Assembly (NCBI RefSeq): GCF_938028825.1
Contig: NZ_CALIZP010000033.1
Location: forward strand, 37,183-101,182
DNA length: 64,000 nucleotides
Direction of reading: 5' to 3'
Source of the DNA: an uncultured Cardiobacterium sp.
Lineage (GTDB): Bacteria; Pseudomonadota; Gammaproteobacteria; Cardiobacteriales; Cardiobacteriaceae
The notes under the pieces were generated by a model, which ran no database searches, was not told where the DNA came from, and was given only the letters and a program-made list of their open reading frames with translations. Below, in pieces: positions 1 to 8,353 of the stretch; within the stretch, counting starts at the first letter, position 1, and every line of letters starts with the position of its first letter. Both the position numbers and the translations under genes were made by a program.

Positions 1-171
1 GGCGGCCTTTTCCCCGGCGATACGCAACACATTGGTCGCCCCCGGATTGCCCGAACCGAGCGTACGCGGATCGCCGAAACCCATGGAACGGCAGACGATG
101 ACCGCCGATGACAGCGAACCGCAGACATAGCCGGCAATCGCGCCGAAAAAGCAGAAAAGAAAATGTTGCAT
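1..171 (-). CDS. plsY: Glycerol-3-phosphate acyltransferase PlsY (5' part only)
   Basis: PlsY is a polytopic inner-membrane enzyme that moves an acyl group from acyl-phosphate to glycerol-3-phosphate, the first step of phospholipid synthesis. Only the first 57 codons are present; the gene runs off the left edge. The start is the ATG at 171, preceded by a purine-rich AGGGGG. A hydrophobic first helix is followed by GSLSSA, then DPRTLGSGNPGATN, which matches the family's conserved glycine-rich motif that binds the acyl-phosphate. It is divergent from folB with a short gap, an arrangement common in gammaproteobacteria. Identification is firm despite the truncation. Confidence 0.93.
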   Translation of the reverse strand, partial: MQHFLFCFFGAIAGYVCGSLSSAVIVCRSMGFGDPRTLGSGNPGATNVLRIAGEKAA

Positions 172-217
172 AACACCCCCTGAGTGCGATAATTCAGAAA
201 AAACAATCCATAACCCT

Positions 218-583
218 ATGACTATGCAAGACATCATCTACATCCATGCACTGCGGGTACGAACCGTCATCGGCATTTTGCCCCATGAACGCGCGGCGAA
301 GCAAACCCTCATCATCAACTGCGAACTGGGCACCGACACCCGCGCCGCCGGGGCATCTGACGACATCCAACAGGCGCTGGATTACGCCGCCATCTGCGCC
401 GACATCACCGCTTACGCTGCAAACAGCAGGTACGGCCTCATCGAAGCCTTTGCCGAACACCTTGCCGCGCACCTGCTCGCCGCCTACCCGCTCGCCGCAA
501 ACGTCCGCCTCGACATCCAAAAACCCGGCGCGCTCGAAGCCACGCGCGAAGTCGGCCTGCGAATCTATCGGGAGCGAAACTGA
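218..583 (+). CDS. folB: Dihydroneopterin aldolase
   Basis: Cytosolic enzyme of folate synthesis that cleaves 7,8-dihydroneopterin to 6-hydroxymethyl-dihydropterin and glycolaldehyde. The 121-residue length is normal for FolB. Visible family marks are the N-terminal DIIYIHALRVRTVIGI strand, Glu24 in LPHER (substrate-orienting Glu) and Lys102 in the IQKPGALE motif (catalytic Lys). Two in-frame ATGs lie at 218 and 224 and neither has a strong Shine-Dalgarno, so the start may be two codons later. It is divergent to plsY and followed after about 80 bases by aspS on the same strand. Confidence 0.93.
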   Translation: MTMQDIIYIHALRVRTVIGILPHERAAKQTLIINCELGTDTRAAGASDDIQQALDYAAICADITAYAANSRYGLIEAFAEHLAAHLLAAYPLAANVRLDIQKPGALEATREVGLRIYRERN

Positions 584-661
584 GCCACTATAATGCGGCC
601 GCTTGCAGCCCGGCGGCATCCGGCTGACCCAATACCGACATTAGCCAATAAAGGAAAACAC

Positions 662-2455
662 ATGTACAGACAACACTATGCGGCAGACGTGACCGAAAAA
701 CTCGACGGCGAAACCGTCAAAGTCGCCGGCTGGGTACACCGCCGGCGCGACCACGGCGGCGTCATCTTCATCGACCTGCGTGACCGCAGCGGCCTCGTGC
801 AAATCGTCATCGACCCCGACACCGCCGAAGCCTTCGCCCTCGCCGAACAAGTGCGCAGCGAATACTGCCTCGCCATCGAAGGCCGAGTCCGCCTGCGCCC
901 AGCCGGTACTGAAAACCCCGACATGCTCAGCGGCAAAATCGAAATCCTCGGCAAAACGCTCACCGTCCTCTCCAAATCCGAAGCACTGCCCTTCCAGCTC
1001 GACGAAGACAACGTCTCCGAAGAAGTGCGCCTGAAAAACCGCACCATCGACCTGCGCCGCGACGTCATGCAGAAAAACCTCATCCTGCGCAGCAAAGTCG
1101 CCTCCTCCCTGCGCCGCTACCTGGATGGTCACGGTTTCCTTGACATCGAAACCCCGATGCTGACCAAAGCTACCCCCGAAGGCGCGCGCGATTACCTTGT
1201 TCCCTCGCGTACCCACCCCGGCAAATTCTTCGCCCTGCCGCAATCGCCGCAACTCTTCAAACAGATGCTGATGATGAGCGGTTTCGACCGCTACTACCAA
1301 ATCGTGCGCTGCTTCCGCGACGAAGACCTGCGCGCCGACCGCCAGCCCGAATTCACCCAGCTTGATATCGAAACCTCCTTCCTTGAAGAAGAAGACATTA
1401 TGCAGCTCATGGAAACCATGATTCGCGGCATCTTCAAAGAACACCTGAACGTTGACCTGCCCGACCCCTTCCCGCGCATGACCTACCGCGAAGCCATGCG
1501 CCGCTACGCCTCGGACAAACCCGACCTGCGCATCCCGCTCGAACTCGTGGACATCGCCGACCTCGTCAAAGACAGCAATTTCAAAGTTTTCGCCGGTGTC
1601 GCCGCGCAAGAAAACGGCCGTGTCGTTGCCCTGAAAATCCCCGACGGCAACAAACTCACCCGCAAAGAAATTGACGACTACACCGCCTACGTCGCCCGCT
1701 ACGGCGCCAAAGGCCTCGCTTACATCAAAGTCAACGACAAAACCAGCGCCGAAGGCCTGCAATCGCCTATCGTGAAATTCCTCACCAAAGAAGGCGGTGC
1801 AGAAGGTGCTATCGCGCTTGACATCGTACAACGCGTCGGCGCGGAAAACGGCGACCTCATCTTCTTCGGTGCCGACAAAGCGAACATCGTCAACGACGCC
1901 ATCGGCGCGCTGCGCATCAAAATCGGGCACGATCTCAATATGCTCACCTGCGCCTGGGCACCGCTGTGGGTCATCGAATTCCCGATGTTCGAATACGACG
2001 AAAAAGACAAACGCTGGTACTCCATGCACCATCCCTTCACCCAGCCGAAAACCGCGAACCTCGACGAACTCGATACCAAGCCCGGCGAAGTCCTCTCGCG
2101 CGCCTACGACATGGTGCTGAACGGCATCGAAGTTGGCGGCGGCTCCATCCGTATTCACCGCGACGACATGCAACAACGTGTCTTCCAAAGCCTCGGCATC
2201 GGCGAAGAAGAAGCCCAACAAAAATTCGGCTTCCTGCTGAATGCCCTCAAATACGGCTGCCCGCCGCACGGCGGCATCGCCTTCGGCCTCGACCGCCTCA
2301 TCATGCTGATGGCGGGCGCCAAATCCATCCGCGACGTCATGGCCTTCCCGAAAACCCAGACCGCCTACGACCCGCTCACCGACGCCCCCTCGGAAGCGAG
2401 CGAAGAACAACTCAAAGAACTGCACATCCGCAAGCGGGAAAAACCGGCGGGCTGA
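662..2455 (+). CDS. aspS: Aspartyl-tRNA synthetase
   Basis: Class II synthetase that charges tRNA-Asp, or tRNA-Asp and tRNA-Asn if non-discriminating; the sequence alone does not settle which. The 597-residue length is that of the bacterial type with an N-terminal OB-fold anticodon domain, a catalytic core, and an inserted GAD domain near residues 300-420. Class II motifs are visible: the motif 2 region FRDEDLRADRQPEFTQLDIE and the motif 3 region GIAFGLDRLIMLMAG near the C-terminus. The ATG at 662 is chosen over an upstream in-frame ATG at 593 because AAAGGA precedes it and the family begins MYRQHY-like. A hairpin terminator follows. Confidence 0.96.
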   Translation: MYRQHYAADVTEKLDGETVKVAGWVHRRRDHGGVIFIDLRDRSGLVQIVIDPDTAEAFALAEQVRSEYCLAIEGRVRLRPAGTENPDMLSGKIEILGKTLTVLSKSEALPFQLDEDNVSEEVRLKNRTIDLRRDVMQKNLILRSKVASSLRRYLDGHGFLDIETPMLTKATPEGARDYLVPSRTHPGKFFALPQSPQLFKQMLMMSGFDRYYQIVRCFRDEDLRADRQPEFTQLDIETSFLEEEDIMQLMETMIRGIFKEHLNVDLPDPFPRMTYREAMRRYASDKPDLRIPLELVDIADLVKDSNFKVFAGVAAQENGRVVALKIPDGNKLTRKEIDDYTAYVARYGAKGLAYIKVNDKTSAEGLQSPIVKFLTKEGGAEGAIALDIVQRVGAENGDLIFFGADKANIVNDAIGALRIKIGHDLNMLTCAWAPLWVIEFPMFEYDEKDKRWYSMHHPFTQPKTANLDELDTKPGEVLSRAYDMVLNGIEVGGGSIRIHRDDMQQRVFQSLGIGEEEAQQKFGFLLNALKYGCPPHGGIAFGLDRLIMLMAGAKSIRDVMAFPKTQTAYDPLTDAPSEASEEQLKELHIRKREKPAG

Positions 2456-2465
2456 CCTGATAGCA

Positions 2466-2490
2466 ACGCCTCCGCAAGGGGGCGTTTTTC
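2466..2490 (+). terminator. Rho-independent terminator of aspS
   Basis: An 8-bp stem (one G-U pair) from 2466-2473 and 2478-2485 closes on a GCAA tetraloop and is followed by a run of T. It starts ten bases after the aspS stop codon. Confidence 0.85.
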
Positions 2491-2523
2491 ACGAACCGCG
2501 ACAAGAATGGAATATCACGACAC

Positions 2524-3942
2524 ATGAAAAACTGGGAACTGTGGATACAGCGCAACAAACAGCACTTCAAACATCCGGCGAATCTTAAAGAGCAATTTGT
2601 CAGGCAGATATTGAGCAAAATCGACGACATCAGTCCGGAAGACCTCAGCGCGACACACCGCTTTACCGACAGCAAAGGCGTTGAGCGCAGCATTGACATC
2701 CTTGTCAGCAATCCGGACAAACACCAGCGTCTGGCCATCGAACTGGACGGTCTCGCCCCCTACAAGTCTGCCGACGGCGACATTGACTACCGCCGCTTCA
2801 ACGAATACCTCGAACAGCAAAACGCGCTGAATGCCGCCTTCCCCGCCATCCTGCGCTACGGTGCCGCCAAGATGCAGCATGCGCCCGATGTCATCATGAA
2901 CGAAATCGGCGACATCCTGCGCGCGCAGGCGCAAGGGGACTACACTCCCAAGAACAAGAAAGAAGACAACGCCGCCATCATCGAAGCCTACCAAGACGAC
3001 ATCCTGGCGCTGAAAAAGCTATGGGCGGCGGAAGCCCGCAGCCTGAAAGAAAATGCCGACCGCCTGGTTGCGCAGGCGGCGGGCAAGGGCAGAAACGACG
3101 CCCAGTTGCACATGCAGATCCGGACACTTGACGCGCACATCCGCACCTACGAAGAGAAAATCCGCCAATACCAGCGGGCATCGCTTGCCGCCGTCATCGC
3201 CAACGAAATCGACATCAAGGCCCTTATCGCCGATATCCAAACTCTCAAAGACATCATGAGCGATATCCACCATGGGGCGGCCGGTGACGATTTCCACACC
3301 GGCGGGCAGGCGAAAAAAACGGCGGTATCCCTGCTGCCGGCTGTCGCCGCCATCCTTGCCCTCGCTGCGATTGCGGCAGGCGGCTATTACTACGCCGGCA
3401 AAATGGCGAAAAAAAACGCCACCGCCCAAGCGGTGGATCCATCGGCGGTACTCACCGAACTGCCGGTAATCGAGCCGCCCGGCAGCACGGACGGAAGAGC
3501 GGCGTCGCCTGCTGCCTCCGGGCGCGATACCGGGACAGCGGCGCTGCCTGCCGTATCCACCGGCAGCATTGCCGCTGTCTCACCGCCGCCTGCGCCGGTC
3601 GAAACAAATCATCCGCCTCCCCAACAGGCAAAACAGGAAACACATGGTGACGACGGCAGCATCGCCGCGCGCGAAGCGGGGCAGCATATCGGTGAAACCC
3701 GCCGCGTCTGCGGCAGGGTTGCCGCCTTGAAAGAGACCAAAAAGAGCATCTCGCTTTATTTCGAGGCAGCGCCCCCCAAGCAGTCTTTTACCGCCGTAGT
3801 TGGGAAAACCAGCAAGGCGCTTGCCCGCCAAGCCTCCCAACTGGCGCATGCCGATGTTTGCGTCTCCGGCAAGATCGAGGAAAACAGGAAAAACCCACAA
3901 ATGACCATCAGCGACTCTTCCCAGATTTCCTTTAACGACTGA
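2524..3942 (+). CDS. Membrane-anchored protein with nuclease-like head and OB-fold tail
   Basis: A 472-residue protein I cannot name. Residues 1-135 resemble the DUF559/Vsr-like PD-(D/E)XK fold: Asp58 in RSIDILV, then AIELDG (Glu73, Asp75), then QNALNAAFPAILRYG, the usual pattern of 'ExDG ... QNxL ... VLR'. Residues 145-250 are charged and likely coiled coil. A single membrane helix lies at about 267-291, followed by a Pro/Ala-rich linker. Residues about 375-470 (HIGETRRVCGRV ... FTAVV ... VCVSGKI ... PQMTISDSSQI) match the small OB-fold often attached to thermonuclease-like proteins. Function is unknown; the ExK lysine is replaced by Asp, so nuclease activity is uncertain. It stands alone between aspS and glpT. 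Confidence 0.75.
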   Translation: MKNWELWIQRNKQHFKHPANLKEQFVRQILSKIDDISPEDLSATHRFTDSKGVERSIDILVSNPDKHQRLAIELDGLAPYKSADGDIDYRRFNEYLEQQNALNAAFPAILRYGAAKMQHAPDVIMNEIGDILRAQAQGDYTPKNKKEDNAAIIEAYQDDILALKKLWAAEARSLKENADRLVAQAAGKGRNDAQLHMQIRTLDAHIRTYEEKIRQYQRASLAAVIANEIDIKALIADIQTLKDIMSDIHHGAAGDDFHTGGQAKKTAVSLLPAVAAILALAAIAAGGYYYAGKMAKKNATAQAVDPSAVLTELPVIEPPGSTDGRAASPAASGRDTGTAALPAVSTGSIAAVSPPPAPVETNHPPPQQAKQETHGDDGSIAAREAGQHIGETRRVCGRVAALKETKKSISLYFEAAPPKQSFTAVVGKTSKALARQASQLAHADVCVSGKIEENRKNPQMTISDSSQISFND

Positions 3943-4083
3943 TGCCCCCGGAGCACGGCACAAAGCCGCCAGGCGGCACGAACACCGGGCGCGAGGCAAG
4001 CGGATACGGGAAGGAACGTTTTATGGATGTCCGGTCAGACGCGCCAACACCATATTATTTCTATTTGCTTGAAACGACTATAT
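3943..4083. other. Intergenic repeats between convergent genes
   Basis: Contains one copy of the dispersed GCCAGGCGG/ACACCGG repeat (3965-3989) and the 3' half of a Correia-like element (listed separately). No gene is seen. Confidence 0.6.
4019..4082 (+). mobile_element. Truncated Correia-like element (right half)
   Basis: The sequence from TTTTATGG through CGCGCCAACACC to the terminal repeat TTGAAACGACTATA parallels, with a few changes, the right half of the complete 151-bp element at 46565-46715. The left half is absent. It abuts the bidirectional terminator of glpT. Non-autonomous, MITE-type. Confidence 0.7.
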
Positions 4084-4119
4084 AAAAAAGAGGGGAACCG
4101 TCGGGTTCCCCTCTTTTTT
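4084..4119 (-). terminator. Bidirectional terminator downstream of glpT
   Basis: Perfect 10-bp stem (4090-4099 with 4104-4113), GTCG loop, flanked by A-run and T-run, so it can act on both strands between the convergent genes. Confidence 0.9.
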
Positions 4120-4133
4120 GCCGTCAGGCGGGT

Positions 4134-5588
4134 TTATTTTTGCAGACGCTTGGATTCGGGGATTTTGGCTTTGTGTCTGCCTTCTTCAATAGTGGTAATG
4201 GCCAGCAGAATGATGGCGATGATGCCGCCGCCTACGATGACTTCAAAACCTTTGTCCCAGCCGTAGCGTTCGGCAGTGCGGCCAATGACATAGGCTGCGG
4301 CCACGGTGCCGCCGAGGTAGCCGAAGAGGCCGGTGAAGCCTGCGGCGGTGCCGGCGGCTTTTTTCGGTGCGAGTTCCAGGGCGTGCAGGCCGATGAGCAT
4401 GACCGGGCCGTAGATGAGGAAGCCCACGGTGGTCAGCAGGATGAAGTCGGTGAGCTGATAGGGGTTGCGGAACCATTCCACGTTGGCATATTGGGCCAGC
4501 TTGTCGGCAGGCGTCGCCGGATGCATCCACAGGGCAACGACAGCCAGGGTGGTCAGGGTCATGAAGACGACACCGGTCAGGCCGCGACGGCCTTTGAAAA
4601 CTTTGTCCGAGACCCAGCCGCAGAGCAGGGTGCCGGGGATGGCGGCGAGTTCGTAGATGGTGTAGGCCCAGGCGGTACCTTTGAAGTCGAAGTGTTTGAC
4701 TTCGCTGAGATACACCGGCGACCAGTTGAGCACACCGTAGCGGATGAGATAGACGAAGACGTTGGCGAGGGCGATGTACCACAGCAGGCGGTTTTTCAGG
4801 ACGTAGGTCAGGAAGATTTCTTTGGTGGTGAGGTTTCTTTCCGCCGTTTTTTCGTCGTAGTTTTCCGGATAGTCGTTTTTCCACTGCTCAATTGGCGGCA
4901 GGCCGCAGGATTGCGGGGTGTCTTTCATGACGAAGTACACCGGCACGGCAAGCACCATGGCGATGATGCCCGGATAGTAGAGGGCTTGCCGCCAGATGTC
5001 GGCTTCTGTCGCCTTGACGCCATGTTGCTGGTAGAAGACCCAGCCGGCGAGCAGCACCATCAGTCCCGGCATCATGCCGCCGACGTTGTGCGCGCAGTTC
5101 CAGATGGAGACGATGGAGCCACGTTCTTTTTTCGACCACCAGTGCACCATGGTCTTGCCGCAGGGTGGCCAGCCCATGCCCTGGAACCAGCCGTTGAGGA
5201 AGATCATGATGAAGGCGATGACAACACCGCTGGTGGTGAAGAAGGGTACGGTCCCCATCAGGGTCATGCACAAGCCGGAAAGCAGCAGGCCGCAAGGCAG
5301 GAAGGCTTTGGGGTTGGCGCGGTCGGAAATGGATGCCATCAGGAATTTCGACAGGCCATAAGCGAGACCTACGGCGGTGCCGATTTGGCCGAGCTGTTCT
5401 TTGTTGTACAGGCCGGCGTCAATCAGCCCCTTTTGCGCAAGGTTGAAGTTGCCGCGCACGAAATAGTAGGCGGCGTAACCAAAGAAAATGCCGCAGAACA
5501 CTTGCCAGCGCAGGCGGCGGTAGGTGGGATCAATTTTGTCGGCGGGCAGGCGGGGTGCATCCGGCGACGGTTTGAATATGCCAATCAT
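4134..5588 (-). CDS. glpT: Glycerol-3-phosphate:phosphate antiporter
   Basis: Inner-membrane MFS transporter of the organophosphate:Pi antiporter family that imports glycerol-3-phosphate in exchange for phosphate. At 484 residues it has the full 12-helix layout and many GlpT signatures: IDPTYRRLRWQ near the N-terminus, YFVRGNF, GWFQGMGWPPCGKTMVHWW, NCAHNVGG, DTPQSCGLPP and LIGLHALELAPKKAAGTAAG. The start at 5588 (MIGIFKPS) is preferred to an upstream ATG at 5612 because it matches the E. coli N-terminus and has GGAG upstream. No glp regulon neighbours are present; it sits alone. Confidence 0.96.
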   Translation of the reverse strand: MIGIFKPSPDAPRLPADKIDPTYRRLRWQVFCGIFFGYAAYYFVRGNFNLAQKGLIDAGLYNKEQLGQIGTAVGLAYGLSKFLMASISDRANPKAFLPCGLLLSGLCMTLMGTVPFFTTSGVVIAFIMIFLNGWFQGMGWPPCGKTMVHWWSKKERGSIVSIWNCAHNVGGMMPGLMVLLAGWVFYQQHGVKATEADIWRQALYYPGIIAMVLAVPVYFVMKDTPQSCGLPPIEQWKNDYPENYDEKTAERNLTTKEIFLTYVLKNRLLWYIALANVFVYLIRYGVLNWSPVYLSEVKHFDFKGTAWAYTIYELAAIPGTLLCGWVSDKVFKGRRGLTGVVFMTLTTLAVVALWMHPATPADKLAQYANVEWFRNPYQLTDFILLTTVGFLIYGPVMLIGLHALELAPKKAAGTAAGFTGLFGYLGGTVAAAYVIGRTAERYGWDKGFEVIVGGGIIAIILLAITTIEEGRHKAKIPESKRLQK

Positions 5589-6154
5589 TAAGGGCTCCAA
5601 AGAGGTTAACAAGATTGAAGCGGCAGGTCATGCCGCATTCCGGGCGCGGATTGTAGCGACTTGCCGGTGAAGTGCCAACTTGCAATCTTTCTGCCGCTTT
5701 TCTTCTTTCTCGCGAAAATGCGTGAACCGGGAAAAACTCGTCAACGGCCGATAATTCATCGTGTTTTCTCCAAGAAAATGCGGTGCCGGATTTTATGAAT
5801 GGCCGTCTTTGTATGGCCGTTCTAAAAACAGTGAATAATCCCTTCCCAGCTTGCGGGGAAAAGTGGCCGGGGGCGGAAAGGGGGCAAAAAATGCCCGTCT
5901 GTCCCGCCGGGCGAGATTCGCCCTGCGGACGACCGCCCTCGCCCCTGCCCCTTCTCACCGCGTAAGCGGTTCCCATCCTGCCCGCAGGCCAGGGGCTTCC
6001 CTTTGTTTCTTCAGCTGTTTTGCAACTGTTGGGAAGGGCGGATACCTGTGCCCGTGAGGCTGGAACTGCCTGCACCGGACATACACTGTGTTCGGATGTC
6101 CCGCATGCCTTCCGCTATCATTGCCGTCCCTCCCGCCATCCGCACGGATAACCC
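5589..6154. other. 566-base intergenic region between divergent genes
   Basis: Must hold promoters for glpT (minus) and the flavoprotein (plus), but no strong sigma-70 consensus stands out. A G-rich stretch at about 5840-5945 resembles the 'CTTCCC...GCGGGGA' repeat class seen elsewhere in the window (27032, 29130, 60500). The short reading frames through it look like chance. Confidence 0.5.
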
Positions 6155-7333
6155 ATGACCCACAGCTACGACGTCCTCATCATCGGCGGCGGTGCCTCCG
6201 GCAGTTACTGCGCCATTCACGCCGCCGCACGCGGCCTGCGCGTCTGCCTCCTCGAACACAACCGCGACATCGGCGCGAAAATCCGCGTCTCCGGCGGTGG
6301 CCGATGCAACTACACCAACCTGCACCTCAGCGCCGAGGCCTACCACGGCCACAACCCCGCCTTTGTCCGCTCCGCGCTTGCCCGCCACGACCAGTGGCAG
6401 GTGCTGGACTGGTTCGCCGCACGCGGCATCACCGCCGCAGAAAAGCACCAGGGGCAAATATTCGCCGCCGAACGCGCGCGCGGCATCCTCACTGCCCTGC
6501 ATGACAGCCTCACCGCCAGCGGCGTTCACTTACACCACCACATCGCCATCCACAGCCAGCACTACGACGGCGACTGCTACCGCGTCGAAACCAGCCACGG
6601 CGATTTCCGCGCACCGCAACTCGTCATCGCTTGCGGCGGGCCAAGCTATCCCAAACTGGGCGCCAGCGACTACGCCCTGCGCGTCACCAAACAGTACGGC
6701 ATTCGCAACTACCCTTTCCGTCCCGCCCTGGTGCCGCTCACGCTCGCGACTCCGCCCGTCGGCCTCGTCGGCATCAGCCACGAAGTCAGCATCACAACCG
6801 CCGGCGCGCCCAGCTTCCGTGATGACCTGCTCTACACCCATCGCGGCATCAGCGGCCCCGCCGTGCTGCAAATCTCCGGCTACCGGCAAAAAGACGCGCC
6901 CATCGTCATCAACCACCTGCCCGATCTGCCCGCCGATTACCTGATGGCGGAAAAACGCGCCCACCCGCAGCACAGCCTCGCGCACGCCCTGCGCCCGCAC
7001 CTGCCGAAAGCTGTCGCCGACCACTTTGCCGCCGCACACGGCAACCGCGACCTGCACGCATACAGCGACGCCGCCCTGCGCGACATCATGCACGGCCTGC
7101 AACATCAGGCCGTCGCCATCAGCGGCAGCGAAGGGATGGGCAAGGCGGAAGTGAGCAGCGGCGGCGTGGACACGCGCGAAATCGACCCGAAAACCTTCGC
7201 TGTAAAGAAACAGCCCGGCCTCTTCATCATCGGTGAAGCGCTGGATGTAACGGGTTGGCTCGGCGGCTACAACCTGCAATGGGCGTGGTCGTCCGGATGG
7301 TGCTGCGCGCAGCATCTCGGCGACGGGGCATGA
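6155..7333 (+). CDS. BaiN/HI0933-type NAD(P)/FAD-dependent flavoprotein
   Basis: A 392-residue flavoprotein of the HI0933/YhiN/BaiN family. The N-terminus carries the Rossmann dinucleotide-binding motif GGGASG (residues 11-16), followed by LLEHNRDIGAKIRVSGGGRCNYTN, the hallmark of the family. Near the C-terminus GLFIIGEALDVTGWLGGYNLQWAWSSG is the second FAD-contacting motif. The physiological substrate of E. coli-type members is not established. Start ATG at 6155; no close operon partner, with the next gene about 75 bases on. Confidence 0.9.
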   Translation: MTHSYDVLIIGGGASGSYCAIHAAARGLRVCLLEHNRDIGAKIRVSGGGRCNYTNLHLSAEAYHGHNPAFVRSALARHDQWQVLDWFAARGITAAEKHQGQIFAAERARGILTALHDSLTASGVHLHHHIAIHSQHYDGDCYRVETSHGDFRAPQLVIACGGPSYPKLGASDYALRVTKQYGIRNYPFRPALVPLTLATPPVGLVGISHEVSITTAGAPSFRDDLLYTHRGISGPAVLQISGYRQKDAPIVINHLPDLPADYLMAEKRAHPQHSLAHALRPHLPKAVADHFAAAHGNRDLHAYSDAALRDIMHGLQHQAVAISGSEGMGKAEVSSGGVDTREIDPKTFAVKKQPGLFIIGEALDVTGWLGGYNLQWAWSSGWCCAQHLGDGA

Positions 7334-7409
7334 CCGCCCTGCCCTGCCCCGTTGCGCCGCCGCCATGAACGCGGCATCATCCCGCTTCCCCCCTTGACAA
7401 GGAGACACC

Positions 7410-7607
7410 ATGAAAATCTACCGCTTCCTCACCGGCGCCGATGACGCCGCCTTCTGCCGTCGCGTTACCGAAGCCCTGCAAAACGGCTGGGAACTCTACG
7501 GCAACCCGCAACTGACCGGCGACGCCAACGGCCGCTTCTGCGGGCAGGCCGTCGTCAAAGAAGTCGCAGGCGAATACGACCCGCAGAAACCGCTGGGTGA
7601 ATACTGA
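7410..7607 (+). CDS. DUF1737 family small protein
   Basis: A 65-residue protein with the short DUF1737 pattern: an N-terminal YRFLTGADDAAFCRRVTEALQNGWELYGNP and a C-terminal GQAVVKEV. Function unknown. AAGGAG precedes the ATG. Its stop codon overlaps the next start (TGATG at 7605-7609), so it is translationally coupled to the acetyltransferase gene. Confidence 0.8.
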   Translation: MKIYRFLTGADDAAFCRRVTEALQNGWELYGNPQLTGDANGRFCGQAVVKEVAGEYDPQKPLGEY

Positions 7608-7990
7608 TGACCGAATACGAAAAAATGCTTGCGGGCGCGCCGCACCAGCCCTATGACGCGGTGCTTGTCGCCACGCGTCACCGCTGCCGCAGCCTCCTCT
7701 GGCGCTACAACACGCAAATCCCGCCGCACGACGACGCGGCGCGGGCGGCGCTGCTTACCGAACTGCTCGGCGCACTGCCGGAAGGCATCCACATCAGCGC
7801 GCCGTTCTACTGCGACTACGGGCGGCACATCCACGCCGGCAAACGCTTCTACACCATCGGCGCGGGCAGCGTCGTCAGCAAGGACATCCCCGCCGGGGTG
7901 ATTGCCGTCGGCAACCCCTGCCGCGTCCTGCGTGCCATCAGCGACGCCGACCGCGAACAGTACGCCGCCCGGGGCATCCGCGCCGGTTGA
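7607..7990 (+). pseudogene. maa: Maltose O-acetyltransferase with internal in-frame deletion
   Basis: Family: hexapeptide-repeat sugar O-acetyltransferases (Maa/LacA/NodL), normally about 183 residues. The N-terminus (TEYEKMLAG ... ISAPFYCDYGRHIHAGKRFY) and C-terminus (IGAGSVVSKDIPAGVIAVGNPCRVLR) are intact, but the section between them is missing. Roughly 55-65 residues are gone, including most of the left-handed beta-helix coils and the catalytic His of the 'YTATHP' motif. The frame is kept, giving 127 residues. Probably inactive as an acetyltransferase; it could still be made. Coupled to the upstream DUF1737 gene. Confidence 0.8.
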
Positions 7991-8001
7991 GGGTCATACT
8001 G

Positions 8002-8029
8002 AAAAAAGCGGGCTTCAGCCCGCTTTTTT
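8002..8029 (+). terminator. Rho-independent terminator
   Basis: Palindrome GCGGGCT/AGCCCGC at 8008-8023 flanked by six A and six T, twelve bases after the acetyltransferase stop. The core is also a member of the window's GGGCTTNAGCCC palindrome class. Confidence 0.85.
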
Positions 8030-8078
8030 GCTGCCGCCGCAATGCCGGGCGCTTTGCCGTGAAGTTGAAAGTGGCGTA

Positions 8079-8103
8079 AAAAAAGCGCCAACAAAGTTGG
8101 CGC
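8079..8103 (-). terminator. Terminator of tRNA-Arg
   Basis: Stem GCGCCAAC/GTTGGCGC (8085-8092 with 8096-8103), 3-base loop, followed on the minus strand by a T-run. Lies about 25 bases after the 3' end of the tRNA. Confidence 0.85.
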
Positions 8104-8129
8104 GAAAGAGGAAAAAACAATGAAAGAGA

Positions 8130-8205
8130 TGGCCCGCCCGAAGGGATTCGAACCCCTGACCTTTGCCTCCGGAGGGCAACGCTCTATCCACTAAGCTACG
8201 GGCGG
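8130..8205 (-). tRNA. tRNA-Arg(CCG)
   Basis: Cloverleaf reads cleanly on the minus strand: acceptor CCGCCCG pairs with CGGGCGG, D-arm TAGCTTAGTGGATAGAGC, anticodon stem TTGCC/GGCAA around loop CTCCGGA (anticodon CCG), T-arm AGGGG-TTCGAAT-CCCTT, discriminator G, encoded CCA. Closely similar to the E. coli tRNA-Arg(CCG). Confidence 0.95.
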
Positions 8206-8247
8206 GAAGGGCGCGCATTGTAGCGGATGCCCCGTGTTTCGGCAATT

Positions 8248-8353
8248 TATCGTCGTTCCAACCAGAACTAATACGGCGTTGGCCCGCCCCGCCGTACCGG
8301 TTGTACTGTCTTCGACTCGCCGCCTTGTCCCAGCCCTATTTGAAACGACTATA
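8248..8353 (-). mobile_element. Correia-like element, short form (106 bp)
   Basis: Read on the minus strand it begins TATAGTCGTTTCAAA and ends with an imperfect inverted copy (TTGGAACGACGATA). The interior contains GGGACAAGGCGGCGAG, AAGACAGTACAA, GGTACGGCGGGGCGG and CCAACGCCGTA, in the same order and spacing as the Neisseria Correia repeat enclosed element. Its length matches the short class of about 104-108 bp. It has TA at both ends. No coding capacity. Confidence 0.85.

Noticed and set aside
641..2425. 594-codon open frame opposite aspS
   Set aside because: It is the antisense shadow of aspS, a common effect of GC-rich codon use; its translation shows no protein family features.
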